64,000 nucleotides of DNA from Hymenopellis radicata. Taxonomy: Eukaryota > Basidiomycota > Agaricomycetes > Agaricales > Physalacriaceae. The stretch covers positions 372,001-436,000 of the forward strand of contig JADNRX010000006.1 of assembly GCA_015501595.1 (NCBI GenBank). Reading direction: 5' to 3'. Position numbers and translations under genes: made by a program. Shown one piece after another: positions 12,786 through 24,134 of this stretch; the first letter of the stretch is position 1, and each line of letters opens with the position of its first letter. The notes under the pieces were generated by a model. That model saw only the letters and a list, made by a program, of their open reading frames with translations, was not told where the DNA came from and searched no databases.

Positions 12786-12792
12786 TATAAAT
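12786..12792 (+). promoter_or_regulatory. TATA-box-like element upstream of the sterol glucosyltransferase gene
   Basis: TATAAAT lies 55 bases before the ATG at 12841 and 22 bases before an in-frame upstream ATG at 12808. The spacing favours the downstream ATG as initiator. Confidence 0.35.
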
Positions 12793-12840
12793 TCGAAGTG
12801 TGGCAAAATGTGTTGGCATTCTCACTCCCCCAAACGAGCG

Positions 12841-15800
12841 ATGACTCTCTCCTCCTTTCTGTCGCGCTCGTCGTCGCGCGCGTCCAGCATTGACGACGAC
12901 TCCGTTACCTCCGACGAGACTCCGCCTTGTATCTCCACCATCTACAACAAGGCCGAGGCCTACGACAAAGTCCTAATCAGCACTGAGCGCCACGACTCGG
13001 ACCCCGACTCACTCGATGAACCTGTACGCTCGGGCTATCAGGGCCTCGTAGGCAAAGATCTAACACCATCCGAATGCGCCGAGGTCCGCCAGGCCACAAA
13101 ACTCACCGTTGCAGGCGACACTTGGACGCCGGGAAACCTCACGGAAGAACCAGAGACGTATGAAAGCGACACTGATGCGTCGTCTCAGGAGACAGCAGCA
13201 GAGGTGCAGGAGGCTCCCAACCTGATGTCGTCCCCAGTTCCTGCCTTTCACCGTCCTGCAACGATGGAGGGCGATGCGTGGAAACTGGAACCCACTGAGA
13301 TTACTCGTCTTTTGATCTCAGAGTTTGGTCCGCTTGCCGAGGAAGGCGAAAAGGCCGAGAAGTTGATATTGGAGGCTGACGGGGTCATGTTCAACGGAGT
13401 CATACTTCTCGTCAGTGCTTGCACGCTTTTCTCACTCTGTCCTTTCACTGACGCTTTGTTTCAAGGGAGTACTTCATTTGACTACGCATCGATTGACGTT
13501 TCACGCATCTCTCTTGTCCTCGGATCAGTCGCCTGCTGAAGCGAACCAGACCGTTATCAAATCCGGGTCAATCACAATACATAGGAAAGGATGGCGATCC
13601 AAACAACGCGTCTGGCTTGAACTCTATCCTGATATGATTGTCACCTGCGCCTCTAGTAGTGAGAAAGATCGAGTCCGCCCACTCCGAACCGTACTTTGTG
13701 CGTCATCTATCCTTGCATCCCCATTAAAACGTGCTGAAGGGTTGTACTAGTGTCGAACGTCACAGAAATTCTCCCACATGATGACGGGAATCCTTGCGCC
13801 CTAAACATCATATTCAGCCAGATTACGAATCACAAATACCACTACGCTGAACTGGACACGCCTGAAGCTGCACAGGACTGGAGACGCGAAATTATTGGTC
13901 AGCTTCGTCCAGTTTTATCCTGTCATTCGACTTGACGTTCCTTACAGGCGCGATCTTCCTGTACAGACACCGTCGACGCGAAATATTAGATGGTAGTGCT
14001 GCCGAAGCAGATCTCGACAGTGGTATCCGCCTCAGCTGTCCCTTGGATCGCGTCTCCAAGTTCGTATCGCGAAAGGAGAATGCCGAGCAGAACATCACGT
14101 TCTCGACATTCCATGTCAACACCCCTCCAAGCGACGACCAAGAACCCGAGGAACATGTCTTCCACCTTTCTCCTCTTTCCCAACTACATGTACCGGCCTG
14201 GGACAAGATGCAGGATTACATTGATGCCGCCAAGGCACGCCATTCAAGACCCAGCACCCCAACTTCTTCTCCCGTTGTAGTCGACTTTGGTCCTCTGAAT
14301 ATTTCTGAGGATCCCATCGCTGATCCTGTCTACGCAGACAAGAAAGAGAAGGGTCTCAGACTCGCATTGGGTCTCAGTGAGGAAACCGATTTATGGAGTA
14401 GGTCAACTTTAATTCTTCTTTACTTCTTGTTCTAACAGATTCTCAGCGATGCGTGCTCGTCTCTTCCGGAGCGTCTCATGTTCAGGTGTTTTCGTTATCT
14501 CCTCGCGCTACGTCGCCTACTGGAGCAAGTCCTTCCCTGGCGGCCAGGTCAAGTACCGTCTCCCTCTGTCCAAAATCCGCTGTGCCAAGACCTTCCACAC
14601 CTTCCCCATCAAGTTCCACGGTCTCACTCTTGAGCTCACTGGTCAACCCGACCTCAAATTCCAATTCAAAACTACTGAGGGCCGAGACGAGGCCATGACT
14701 CGCATCAATACGACCATCACGTCGCGCTCGGACAAGCTATTGCGGTCCCCTACACGTAGCAAGCAGCCCAGTATGGTCGAGGTCTTTTCGCCGCACGCTC
14801 GCACCGTAGCGGTGGCAAAAGCTTCAGAGTTGCCCTTTGAGATCAGAGCCACTCTTCCCAAGGTCATTAATGTGGATCGCGAGATCGTGAATGCTAGGCC
14901 GAAGCTGCATTTTGTGTGTCTGACGATTGGAAGTCGAGGGGACGTTCAACCTTACATTGCGTTGGGCTTGGGATTGATGAAGGAACACCATCGTGTTACC
15001 ATCGTCACCCACGAGGAATACAAGGAATGGGTTGAGGGCTTCGGAATTGGGCATCGGACAGCTGGCGGTGATCCAGGCGCTCTCATGAAGTTGAGTGTGG
15101 AGAACAAGATGTTCTCGCCCGAATTCTTCAAAGAGAGTCTGCAAAATGTGAGTTTTGAACGCATATATGTACTTTCTTGGCTCATCGCATCACAGTTCCG
15201 ACCATGGCTCGATCAGTGTAAGCTCGACAAGTCTTCCATTGCTCAACGACAGCTGATCTCTATTCTAGTACTCCTTGACTCTTGGGAAGCGTGTCAAGGT
15301 GCCGATGTGCTCCTTGAGAGTCCTTCAGCTATGGCAGGTGTACACATTGCAGAAGCTCTGAGTAAGTGACGCGTCCTCTCGCGTTATCTGGTATTGATTC
15401 AAATCTAGATATTCCCTACTTCCGCACATTCACCATGCCATGGACCAAGTAAGCCTTGCCCCAGTCTCGCAAATTATGGTTGTAACATGAAATTAGAACC
15501 GCTGAATTCCCTCATGCATTTTTGTCTCCGCCTGTGGAATACTCGACGTTCAATAGCGCGTCGTAAGTCGGATCCGTTACCTCGTTGGATCCACCATCCT
15601 AACCCGATCGCCCTCGGACAGATACGTGCTGTTCAGCAACGTCATGTGGACTGCAACGTCGGGGCAGATCAACAGATGGCGTCGGCATACATTGAAGATC
15701 GGCAATACTGATATGGGACATTTGGCACAGTCCAAGATTCCTTTCATCTACAACTTTTCACCGGTTAATGCAGTCTATTATCATCGTTTGATGGCACTGA

Positions 15801-16860
15801 CATGATTTCGCGTAGGCTGTTGTCCCGAAGCCTCTAGACTGGAGCGACTCCATTTGCGTTTCCGGCTAGTACGTGTGATGTTGACGCCCTTCACGTGCTG
15901 GGGATGCTAATCTTTTTTTCAGCTGGTTCCTCGACAATCCCGACCTGAATTGGTCTCCTCCGGAGACTCTGGTGGAGTGGATGGACAAGGCGAGAGCTGA
16001 CAACAAACCTATTGTCTACATCGGCTTTGGAAGCATCACCGTGCCTCATCCGAATCGCGTCACGTCACGTATCATCAAAGCGGTCTTGAAGAGTGGGTCT
16101 TTATGAAGTACGTTGTCTATATTGTTTGACTCATCGTTTCGTTACAGGCGATGTTCGCGCGATTATATCGAAAGGATGGTCCGCAAGGATGAGCGGGAAT
16201 GACGACGGCCCTGCGCCGGAATACCCGCCTGAGTGCTACGCGCTGGAAAAGATTCCTCATGACTGGTTGTTCCCCCGAATTGATGTGGCTTTGCATCATG
16301 GTGGTGCTGGGACCACGGGGGCTAGTCTGCGCGCGGGGATACCGACGCTGATCAAGCCATGGTTCGGAGATCAGTTCTTTTGGGCCTCGAGGGTGCAGAA
16401 GCTCGGGGTGCGTATCCTTTTGGCATGTCCTGGTCGGATGGATGCTGATGTACTTCTAGGCTGGATTGCGGGTACCGAGTCTGCATGTCCATGATTTGGC
16501 AGACGCGCTGATAAAGGCAACGACCAGTCGGGTGATGAAAGAGAAGGCGTCTGACGTCGGGGAGAAGATACGTTCGGTGGGTCATGTTCTTGCGATACGG
16601 GAGGTCAGTGCTTATGATTGTTCTTTCTGATGCAGGAGGACGGTGTGCGCACGGCGATACACAACATATACACGTATCTGCCCCGAGCGGGTCAAGATAG
16701 GCGGACGCTGCACAAGGAACGCACCAGCACGTTGGCGATGTCAATGGCAGGATGTCCACTTCGTTCATCGACGCTTGACACCAAGTATCGTTCTTTCGAT
16801 TCGTCCGAACCACCTAGCGTCTCGCTCTCACCCTCACCCACTCTGGCGGTCTCGACATGA
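12841..16860 (+). CDS. ATG26: UDP-glucose:sterol 3-beta-glucosyltransferase (GRAM-PH-GRAM-GT28 architecture)
   Basis: The enzyme transfers glucose to ergosterol at membranes; homologues are yeast Ugt51/Atg26. A disordered N-terminus is followed by a first GRAM block ([12 protein letters not shown] spliced to [12 protein letters not shown]), a PH-like segment ([19 protein letters not shown]), a second GRAM-like block ([20 protein letters not shown]-free KYRLPLSKI), and the glycosyltransferase: [48 protein letters not shown] and the nucleotide-sugar/sterol motif [19 protein letters not shown] with [14 protein letters not shown]. The C-terminal exon ends at the TGA 16858-16860 after a serine-rich tail. 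At least ten introns are seen. The initiator at 12841 ([12 protein letters not shown]) is preferred; 12808 is in frame. Confidence 0.9.
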
Positions 16861-17501
16861 TCTCTCGTTTTAACTGTATACCATCTACGGTAACTGTACA
16901 CCGCATCTGTACTTGATTTCTTTGTTGTTTGTTGTGCGACCAAGTATTTTAGGGTCTGTATGTTATTAATCTATCGCTGTATACCACATCTCATGACCTG
17001 ATAATGACCATTTGCTGCGTTGATACCACCGTATATTGTGTTGATTCTGTCGTACAAGACACTCATACTGCGCAATTCATAGGTGCTGTGTATTTCATCC
17101 CCTTTGGCTACTTTGAGCCGTTATTTTGGAAGACGACGCCGCCGAAAACATAATCTATATGGTAGGGCTTCCCAGCACACTGTCATACTCGAAATCCATC
17201 ATGTGTGAGCATGGTGGCAACTGTCGTCTGCAATTGGTGAATGACTAGGTTGATCAGCCTAGAAGCTTCGAGTTCTGGAATGATGCAAAGTCCGTTGATT
17301 CCGCTCCATGAACTACAGGAACGCCGACGTGCCGTTCGAGAAACGGCATCTTTTGTGTTTTCCGTGTCTGTATCCGTGCACCGTGCGCTCGACAGGAGAC
17401 GTCTGCATAATGAAATGTCTCGGAAATGCTCTACAACATGTAGACGAAATTCCTAGCAGCCTGCAGATATTTTCTTACAGCCGGTCAAATTCCACGAGCC
17501 A
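16861..17501. other. Intergenic region, no gene seen
   Basis: No convincing exon on either strand. It would hold the 3' flank of the sterol glucosyltransferase gene. Confidence 0.45.
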
Positions 17502-17819
17502 TCATTGGGGGAAATTATTATGTACGTGCATTAGATACCGGTCTGCTGAACGCTGCGATGCAGCTGCCTTTTTCTGAGCAGGCCCTACATCTGGCTGTAT
17601 GGGGGATGTGATAAGAAGGGATTCTGGTCTGACAGCTGTACCAGACGGCGCATAGAAGGTGGGGGCCTTGCGGAAAGTGGGAAATTCAGGAGGCGAAGAG
17701 GACATGTCCGTTTCCGATCGTGCCGCTTCGACCGTGGTGGTGGCGTTTTTGTGCTTTTTAATCTTGGACTTGTACCTTTGCCTGGCTGCGTTTTCCTGCT
17801 CCTTTCGATGGCGCAACAT
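17502..17819 (-). CDS. Small hypothetical protein, 105 residues
   Basis: A single uninterrupted frame encodes a basic N-terminus (RHRKEQENAARQRYKSKIKKHK) followed by a serine/proline-rich part and the C-terminus MHVHNNFPQ. Composition looks coding, but there is no family I recognise. It lies in the promoter region of the divergent RGS gene. It could be a real small gene, part of a spliced gene, or a chance frame. Confidence 0.25.
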   Translation of the reverse strand: MLRHRKEQENAARQRYKSKIKKHKNATTTVEAARSETDMSSSPPEFPTFRKAPTFYAPSGTAVRPESLLITSPIQPDVGPAQKKAAASQRSADRYLMHVHNNFPQ

Positions 17820-17935
17820 AGCGCTGGGGAGACGCAGCCCAAGACGTACAAGGTCACCCTGCGGTCGCTCCTTTTGTTTCCGGTATGTTATTGTGGTCGT
17901 TCGCTTTCTGTATTGACCGCTTGCCAGTTCCGACT

Positions 17936-19695
17936 ATGCAATCCACCGCCCGCTGTGGGCAAGGTGAGATCCTGTAGTGGTCAGTTTTAGTCGATCTCTC
18001 GACAGCGGCAGGTTGTGCTGAGTATTCATCCCCAGTGACGCCGGCTATGAATGTGCGCTTGGAGGATGTACTCGATAGAAAGCATCTTCCTCCCCTGGGT
18101 ATGTTTTTTATCCGGTTTGACACGCATATATTCACCCTTTTGTAGGTCTGAAGGATTTCGAGGTATAATCGACGATTTGTCGCTTGAGGCACCCCACTGA
18201 CTGGCGTAAACAGGAATGGTTACTCTACGTTGAGTTCTGTCCGGAAAATCTGTGAGTAGGGCTCCATTTACGCGTCAACGGCAAGGCTGACGATTGCCAG
18301 GTACTTCATCCTATGGCTCCGCGACTACACTGTGAAATACAGCCAGTGGGATGCCATGAACAAGACACGGCGACGCGAGACGCCGCAGTATCTCGGCGTC
18401 TGGCCGTCGCAGCACTCGACTCAGCTCGCCATGTTCTACGCACGAGCCAAGCAGACATTTCTCACCCCAAACGCCAATCACGAACTCAACCTCCCCTCGG
18501 ACATCCTTGCTCCTTTCCACACTGCGAATGGGTCTCCCCATCCAGATCCCGCAATCTTCAACCAGGTCGCGGTGGAGACCCGCAAGATGCTTAACGAGAG
18601 TCTGCAGCGCTTTGTCGCCGCCGCGGCCATCAACGTGGGCACTAACCGCGTGTTGTGCGGTATTATAGCCGGCGTAGTCTGTTGCCTTGTCGGAGCCCTC
18701 TTTCCCCTTCTCTACACCATTTTCCTCGGCGGCACGCGTTGGATCCGGCTGGCATCGCTTCCGGGTCTATGGCTCGGGTTCACGCTCCTCTTGACAAGTC
18801 TGAATGGCATCTGTCTCGCGGTCTACGTCTTTGGTGACCTTAGGCAGCTGCGCAAGTTCGAGCTGTCCCGGCCTCCCATTTCCAAGCCTCAGCCTTTGTA
18901 CAGCTCTCGGCGCCATCCTATCGGGCCCTCGCCTGTCTCGCCGCCACCACCAGCACGGCTTTCCGCATCCGTTGATGTGGCGGTCTCCGTCCATTCAACG
19001 TCGACCTTCGATTCCTCATGCGAGATCCAGATCTCACCTGCCTACTACGAAGTCGATCCCGTCGAGGGAGCTGCTATCGCACCCATCACACGTCTTTCTT
19101 ATCCGTTGTCAGAAAAGCATCAGCGCTCAGGCTTTGATGACGACGGCGACTCGAGTAGCGGAGACGAGGAATACCCCGCCACTGCGCTCTTTATACATCC
19201 GTTCATCGACTCTTCTGCTCCGTGAGTGATGAAGAGTCGGCATTCCCCACACCCAAGGGCACTCCTCTCCCAGAGCAACTGCAGCCCATTTCGGAGTTCG
19301 ACTTTGATGTTCTGCCGACACCGCCTCATAGAGAATCAAAGACGTACACTAAAGAGGCGCAGACACACCAAGTCGGTGTGTTTATTGTTCCCGAGGCTCC
19401 ACAGCTCGAACATGGCGCGTCGCCGAAGGCTTTTATTCGTCGAATACAGAGCAAGTGTAATATCAATCGCTGGCTGGTCGTGTCTTCCAATGAGGGGGAG
19501 AAGGACTCGTCGATCAGGAAGCAGTTCAAGAAGGTCAAGGCCGTCCCGGCCTTTGCTTCACCATTGACAAAAATCCTCAGCCCGGTGGTTGTGCGGACGC
19601 AGTGGGAGATCGTTGTGCGGTCGATGCTGATTGCCTTCGTCCTCAGTGGGATTATCGTCGGTTCTTTGCTTGCAGTTCCTGTTCTAAATTCTTAA
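17936..19695 (+). CDS. RGS-domain membrane protein, Rax1-like
   Basis: The RGS fold is visible across several exons: RLEDVLDRKHLPPLGLKDFE, EWLLYVEFCPENLYFILWLRDY, MFYARAKQTFLTP and LNESLQRFVAAAA. Two hydrophobic segments follow (LCGIIAGVVCCLVGALFPLL; LGFTLLLTSLNGICLAVYVF), then a long polar region and a last hydrophobic segment near the C-terminus (VVRSMLIAFVLSGIIVGSLL). This layout matches yeast Rax1, which with Rax2 marks division sites; that role is inference here. The start is uncertain: ATG 17936 joins in phase to the RGS exons, while the exon from ATG 17808 does not. At 19220-19222 the frame ends in TGA within GTGAGT, and the downstream part continues in another frame, through either a 110-base intron ending CTCATAG near 19331 or a missing base. 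Confidence 0.75.
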
Positions 19696-19983
19696 TTTTT
19701 TTTTGTTTTCGATTTTGCTATCTGCGCCACACGGTCATTTGCTTTCCCCCTGTAATAACATCTACATATATGCGTGCTTGTACTCCGAATTATTATACGT
19801 GTATTACTGTCATTATATTACCACCTAGTACCAGTACCGCTTGTAACCGTACATCGCTCCTTTTGTCCTTCCGCATTCCTGCTCTTTCTTTGATTTAGAC
19901 ACTATCAAAGTCCGATGGAACGCTGTTGTAAATTTGAATGAGGTGCGGAAAGATATTCCAGGTTGGGTTGCCAATGCATAGCT

Positions 19984-21727
19984 TCAGAGCCACTTGATGC
20001 GCCTATACCAAGGCCGTATTACCGGAAGACCTCGTGGATCTTTGAGTATCATCCACGTCGTGGTGCGCCTCTGAGCCACAACTCTACTTTGTCGAATCGT
20101 CGTCCGATCGTGGCTAGGATTCAGGACCGCTTGTGCTAAGCTCTCGCTTCCACGCACAATCACAAAATCAGATAGGTCGCCCTTCTCTGGACATAACCCC
20201 CGCGGGGGCTCGATACCCATCGCGAGTTTCGATGTCAGGGTAACGGCCCGCTAGAACCAGATGAATTGAGTATCAGGAAAAAGGGTCTGGGTACTCGCCG
20301 CAAGTATTCTGATATCAGCAGGCGTCGCTGATTGAAAAATGGCGGCACCAAGTGCACACAGTCCGAGGGGGTCCACCGAGCCCTGAGGTGTAAACGCGTT
20401 CTCGATATTGTTCACGCTCATGGCCATCTGGATGTCATACTGGCGCGCGATGTACGGGACACGAAGAGTGCTTCGAGGCGGACCAAGGGGTTTATCGGTA
20501 TCTGCGCGTCCTTGCATGTACATGTCCGAGTTGGGCAGCCCCACGAAGGTGATTGGAAGGTCCCCAATCAGAGAGTTGAGTTCTTTCCATTGCGCTGGAG
20601 TGAATAGTTGGAGACGAGTGGCGTGTCCGACTGTGATACGTTTCCTGGGAAGGCTACTAGCACCATCTACCGCGGGTGGTAACCAGAAGCGGCGTAATCC
20701 CTGCGCCTGGGTGATAAGCTCGTAGATGAGCGGCTCTGAGGTCGGATCCAAGTTGTAGTCCAAGTGGAAGTCCGCATGCTTTCCGCGTTGTCCTGCGAGT
20801 TCCAAAATGAGGGCTATATTCCTCTTGGCTTGTTCAATCGTTGCTTCCACGTAGGGTGCGGAACCGATGACTTCGACCTCCGCTGTTTCTGAGGCCTCTT
20901 GGAGCAATCGATAATTAGGTCCAGCCTCCACGTCTACGTTGGTATCAAATATGGGTTCCTGCGCGAATACTGGACGAAGGGAGCCCCCATTGATACAACA
21001 ACTTGACTTCATTATGTGAACTACTCACCGGCAATTTGGACATGGCATGCTAGCTTGAATTCTTCCTTCAAATGAAGGGCGACTTCCAAACATGCCATTT
21101 CTACGTATGTGTCGACTTCGACGTGTGCGCGCATCGAGGTAACTCCACATTCAACGCTTTCGCGTATTAAACGACGCCCTCGAAGAAGGAGGTCATCTTT
21201 GTTAAACCTGAAATTACGCTTGGCCTGCGCTGTCACCTCTAGTGCTTCTTTGAAATCTCTGGATTTGGCTTCACAATCGAAGTGAAGGAACAAGTACGTG
21301 ATTTTGAACTAACCCAGTTTCGCATTTACACCGATCTAGGATGTAGCATTTGTCAAGATGGATATGGGAATGGCATAGACTGTGCAATAGATTAGAAATC
21401 TTTCAACAGGAGGTAGTTGGGAAAAACTTGCGATGGTAACATTATGCTTCCACCTGCGTCAATTTCATGTTTATTAGGTCGAGGCGGGAGGTTCTTTTCG
21501 TCTGCCGGAGAAACATTTATGACCTTTTCCCCACGACATTCCACCTTCCAGAGCTTCTTTGCCATTTCTTCATCCGCATAGGCGAGACGAACATTGTTGA
21601 TGACAAGGGACGCTTTTGTCGTATCTGTACCACGCGTTTCTGAAGCATTAACGGTTGATGGAACCTCTTCCTGATTCCGGCGCCTGCCGGACAACCAGTG
21701 AGTTATCCGTTTCGAGTAGTTGGACAT
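19984..21727 (-). CDS. Cytosine-deaminase-like metallo-dependent amidohydrolase
   Basis: The protein has a TIM-barrel amidohydrolase layout with the metal motif HSHIHLDKCY (exon near 21379), MRAHVEVDTYVE, HADFHLDYN, ITVGHATRLQLF, VGLPNSDMYMQGR and SVNNIENAFTPQGSVDPLGL. These resemble bacterial and fungal cytosine/isoguanine deaminase relatives; the substrate is unknown. Exon 1 starts at 21727 (MSNYSKRITHWLSG) and is joined to the HSHIH exon by an intron with a GC donor (GCAAGT at 21431). The frame reaches a TAG at 20251-20253, but sequence past it (LAMGIEPPRG, GDLSDFVIVRG, AVLNPSHDR) is clearly the family's C-terminal strand region and stays open to 19984. The expected 44-base intron (20294-20251) leaves the phases one base out, so the 3' end is broken or misread. 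Confidence 0.7.
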
Positions 21728-21972
21728 CCAGCGCGAAAGGAAAATGTTACAGAGACAGCAGTTTCGAAGGGCACGAGACGCGTGATAATCTGTTGGTTAA
21801 TACGCGTAGATGATGGTAGACTAAGAAAGCAGGAGACGGCAAAACCGGACCGTGAATTGATGACTGAAGAATCGTCCCTAATTCACAAGTATCCTTTTGC
21901 CACTGTGTTCGGTGAGGTTGAAAGACTCTACACCAGCCAAGAAACCGTCCTGATCTGAATGTAGATTCTATA

Positions 21973-23760
21973 ATGACTTCTCCCATTGATACGTCCGTCC
22001 CTCCTTCGGACCGGTTAGGACAATCTGAATATGTTCCCTCCCAAATCGAGCGCGCCGCCATCCAAGCATTCATCCCATCCGCAAAGTCCGCCCTTGAAGA
22101 GCTAGAACTCGAGCTGCAGGCACTACAGCGCCGCAGAGATGAGGCCGCTTCAATCCTAGCCAACGCCGAATCCGCGCTTTCGCCGATACGCGTCCTCCCC
22201 ATTGAGATGCTGCAAGAAATATTCTTCTGGGCGTGTGCAGGCGAGACGCATAAACTGGTGCTTCCGGCTTCATCATACGAAAAGCCAGAGACGTGTCTCC
22301 AGTGGTGTCTTATGCGTGTCTGCCGTCGCTGGCGCGCGGCAGTGACCACGCAGCCCCGCCTGTGGAATACCATTGCAGTGGGCTGCCACGACTGGATTTC
22401 TGGGCGGGACTTTGAGATCGAAGAGGAGGATGACATGGAATCCCGAAGTTACACCGCATCCGAAGTGGACCGCGCCATCGACTACATGTCGACTGTCCTT
22501 CGATATTCCAGTCAGGCCGCTCTCAATATGACTATCGAGTTCACGGTTTTTGACACATTACCGGATCCCAAATCACAATCCGTCAATAGGCTATTGGCGT
22601 TTCTGTTCGCTAGCTCCCCGCGATGGAGAACCGCTTCATTGACCATGGCCGGCGAATATCCAGTAGCCCCGCTTACTACACTGCGCCACAACCTCCCCCG
22701 ACTAGAGAATTTAAGTGTGTCTCTCGACCCAGTTGTCTCTTACCCTCTGGATCTAGACGGCACTGAGGCGCGGCTCGCCATTGAAAATATCTTTTCGGAC
22801 ACTCCCCGGCTCAAAAACATCACATTCTACGACTCATTCGCTAATCTAAACCTGCCATGGGAGCAGATAAAATTCTTCCGTGGCGCCATGTGTGTGTCGA
22901 GTTACGACGGGTTCTTTCACTCCCTGCTGCGACAGTGTACGAATCTTGAAAGATTCCATGCACCTGTCTTTTGTCGCGATCCGAATGCCTCTAACCCATC
23001 CGCTATCGTTCCCGATATGTCCCCTCTTGTGCAGACGTCTCTCAAAGACATCTACCTCGCACAGGCTGAGTACACCGATCTCCTCACCTTACCAAAAATA
23101 ACCAACTTGACGATTGCTTTCGGCCAGGAGATTGGTGAACAGGACTCGGATGGCATTGAAGAGCAATGTGCTGCTGTCAAATCCTTACTCGCCCGTTCGG
23201 AGTGCATGCCGTCTCGCTTAACCATCTCGCAATATTTCCGCGACTTCATAGACTCGTCTATGCAAGACCTGCTCGCTGACGAGCATTTCGCCAACTTGGC
23301 GACGCTTTGCGTCCTTGGTGTACCGCCCCATCACAGCAACCTCAACGATCCTGACGAAGACGTGCATGATATCTTCGAGTCTTTGGCAGAACTGCACGCG
23401 GGAAAGCTCGTACTACCCAAATTAGAGGTCCTCGAAATCAACTTCATGACCTCGTTCGATGGGTTTGACCTTGAGACGGTCACGCCGCCCAACATCGGCC
23501 CACTTTCAGCCTTCAACTCGTTGGAGAAAATGATACGAGCTCGGGCAGGCCATCTACGGGAGATCCGCCTTCTCTTCAATATGCCAAGGAGAACGGAAAG
23601 ATTTCCTTGGACGTATGATATCTGCGACGCCATTTCAGAAGAGATGAAGGAAGATTTGCCTTCTGTGTTGCGCAGTCTGCGCCAGTTCAAAGGATCTGTA
23701 AAGATTGAGTTAACCATGAAGTGTATGTCATTCTCATCACGCCTCGCGCTTCGTCGCTAA
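21973..23760 (+). CDS. F-box-like protein with leucine-rich C-terminus
   Basis: A single intronless frame of 595 residues. An N-terminal coiled coil (ALEELELELQALQRRRDEAA) precedes the F-box-like segment (IRVLPIEMLQEIFFWACAG, then CLMRVCRRWRAAVTTQPRLW). The rest has irregular leucine-rich spacing (LRHNLPRLENLSVSLD, LKNITFYDSF, LEKMIRARAGHLREIRLLF). This architecture is very common in Agaricomycetes, where such proteins are thought to be substrate adaptors of SCF ubiquitin ligases; the target is unknown. It is divergent from the amidohydrolase gene with 245 bases between starts. It is one of two such genes in the window. Confidence 0.85.
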   Translation: MTSPIDTSVPPSDRLGQSEYVPSQIERAAIQAFIPSAKSALEELELELQALQRRRDEAASILANAESALSPIRVLPIEMLQEIFFWACAGETHKLVLPASSYEKPETCLQWCLMRVCRRWRAAVTTQPRLWNTIAVGCHDWISGRDFEIEEEDDMESRSYTASEVDRAIDYMSTVLRYSSQAALNMTIEFTVFDTLPDPKSQSVNRLLAFLFASSPRWRTASLTMAGEYPVAPLTTLRHNLPRLENLSVSLDPVVSYPLDLDGTEARLAIENIFSDTPRLKNITFYDSFANLNLPWEQIKFFRGAMCVSSYDGFFHSLLRQCTNLERFHAPVFCRDPNASNPSAIVPDMSPLVQTSLKDIYLAQAEYTDLLTLPKITNLTIAFGQEIGEQDSDGIEEQCAAVKSLLARSECMPSRLTISQYFRDFIDSSMQDLLADEHFANLATLCVLGVPPHHSNLNDPDEDVHDIFESLAELHAGKLVLPKLEVLEINFMTSFDGFDLETVTPPNIGPLSAFNSLEKMIRARAGHLREIRLLFNMPRRTERFPWTYDICDAISEEMKEDLPSVLRSLRQFKGSVKIELTMKCMSFSSRLALRR

Positions 23761-24134
23761 CCTGTGGAAGATTCATTCAGAAGAAGGTTGCCGCATCGAA
23801 CCGTCGTTATCGATCTCACTAGCGTACCAGTACCGAAGCTGCTTGTAAGGGATTTGGTCCCTTACATAGCCACAAAGTATATATAATATATTCAGGAGCT
23901 GTAGGCTCCTTAGTCTTTTGCCTTCATGTTCATACAATAACCTCCGAATCTATGTGGTTCTGGTTCTCTCCGTGTGAACATGCAAGGCCTTTTACACTGC
24001 TGCCGGAGAGTCCTAGTCAACTTGTAGCAGGAGTTTCATAGCAAGAGTCCGGAACACTACAAATCGCGCTGTACGGTCGTGAGATTCGGAAAAGAAGAAA
24101 TATCCATGGGCTACAAAAAGTGAGAACAATAATG
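23761..24134. other. Convergent intergenic region between the F-box and Neo1-type genes
   Basis: No exon is apparent. The 3' ends of both flanking genes face each other here; AT-rich stretches such as ATATATAATATA near 23880 may act in 3'-end formation. Confidence 0.45.
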
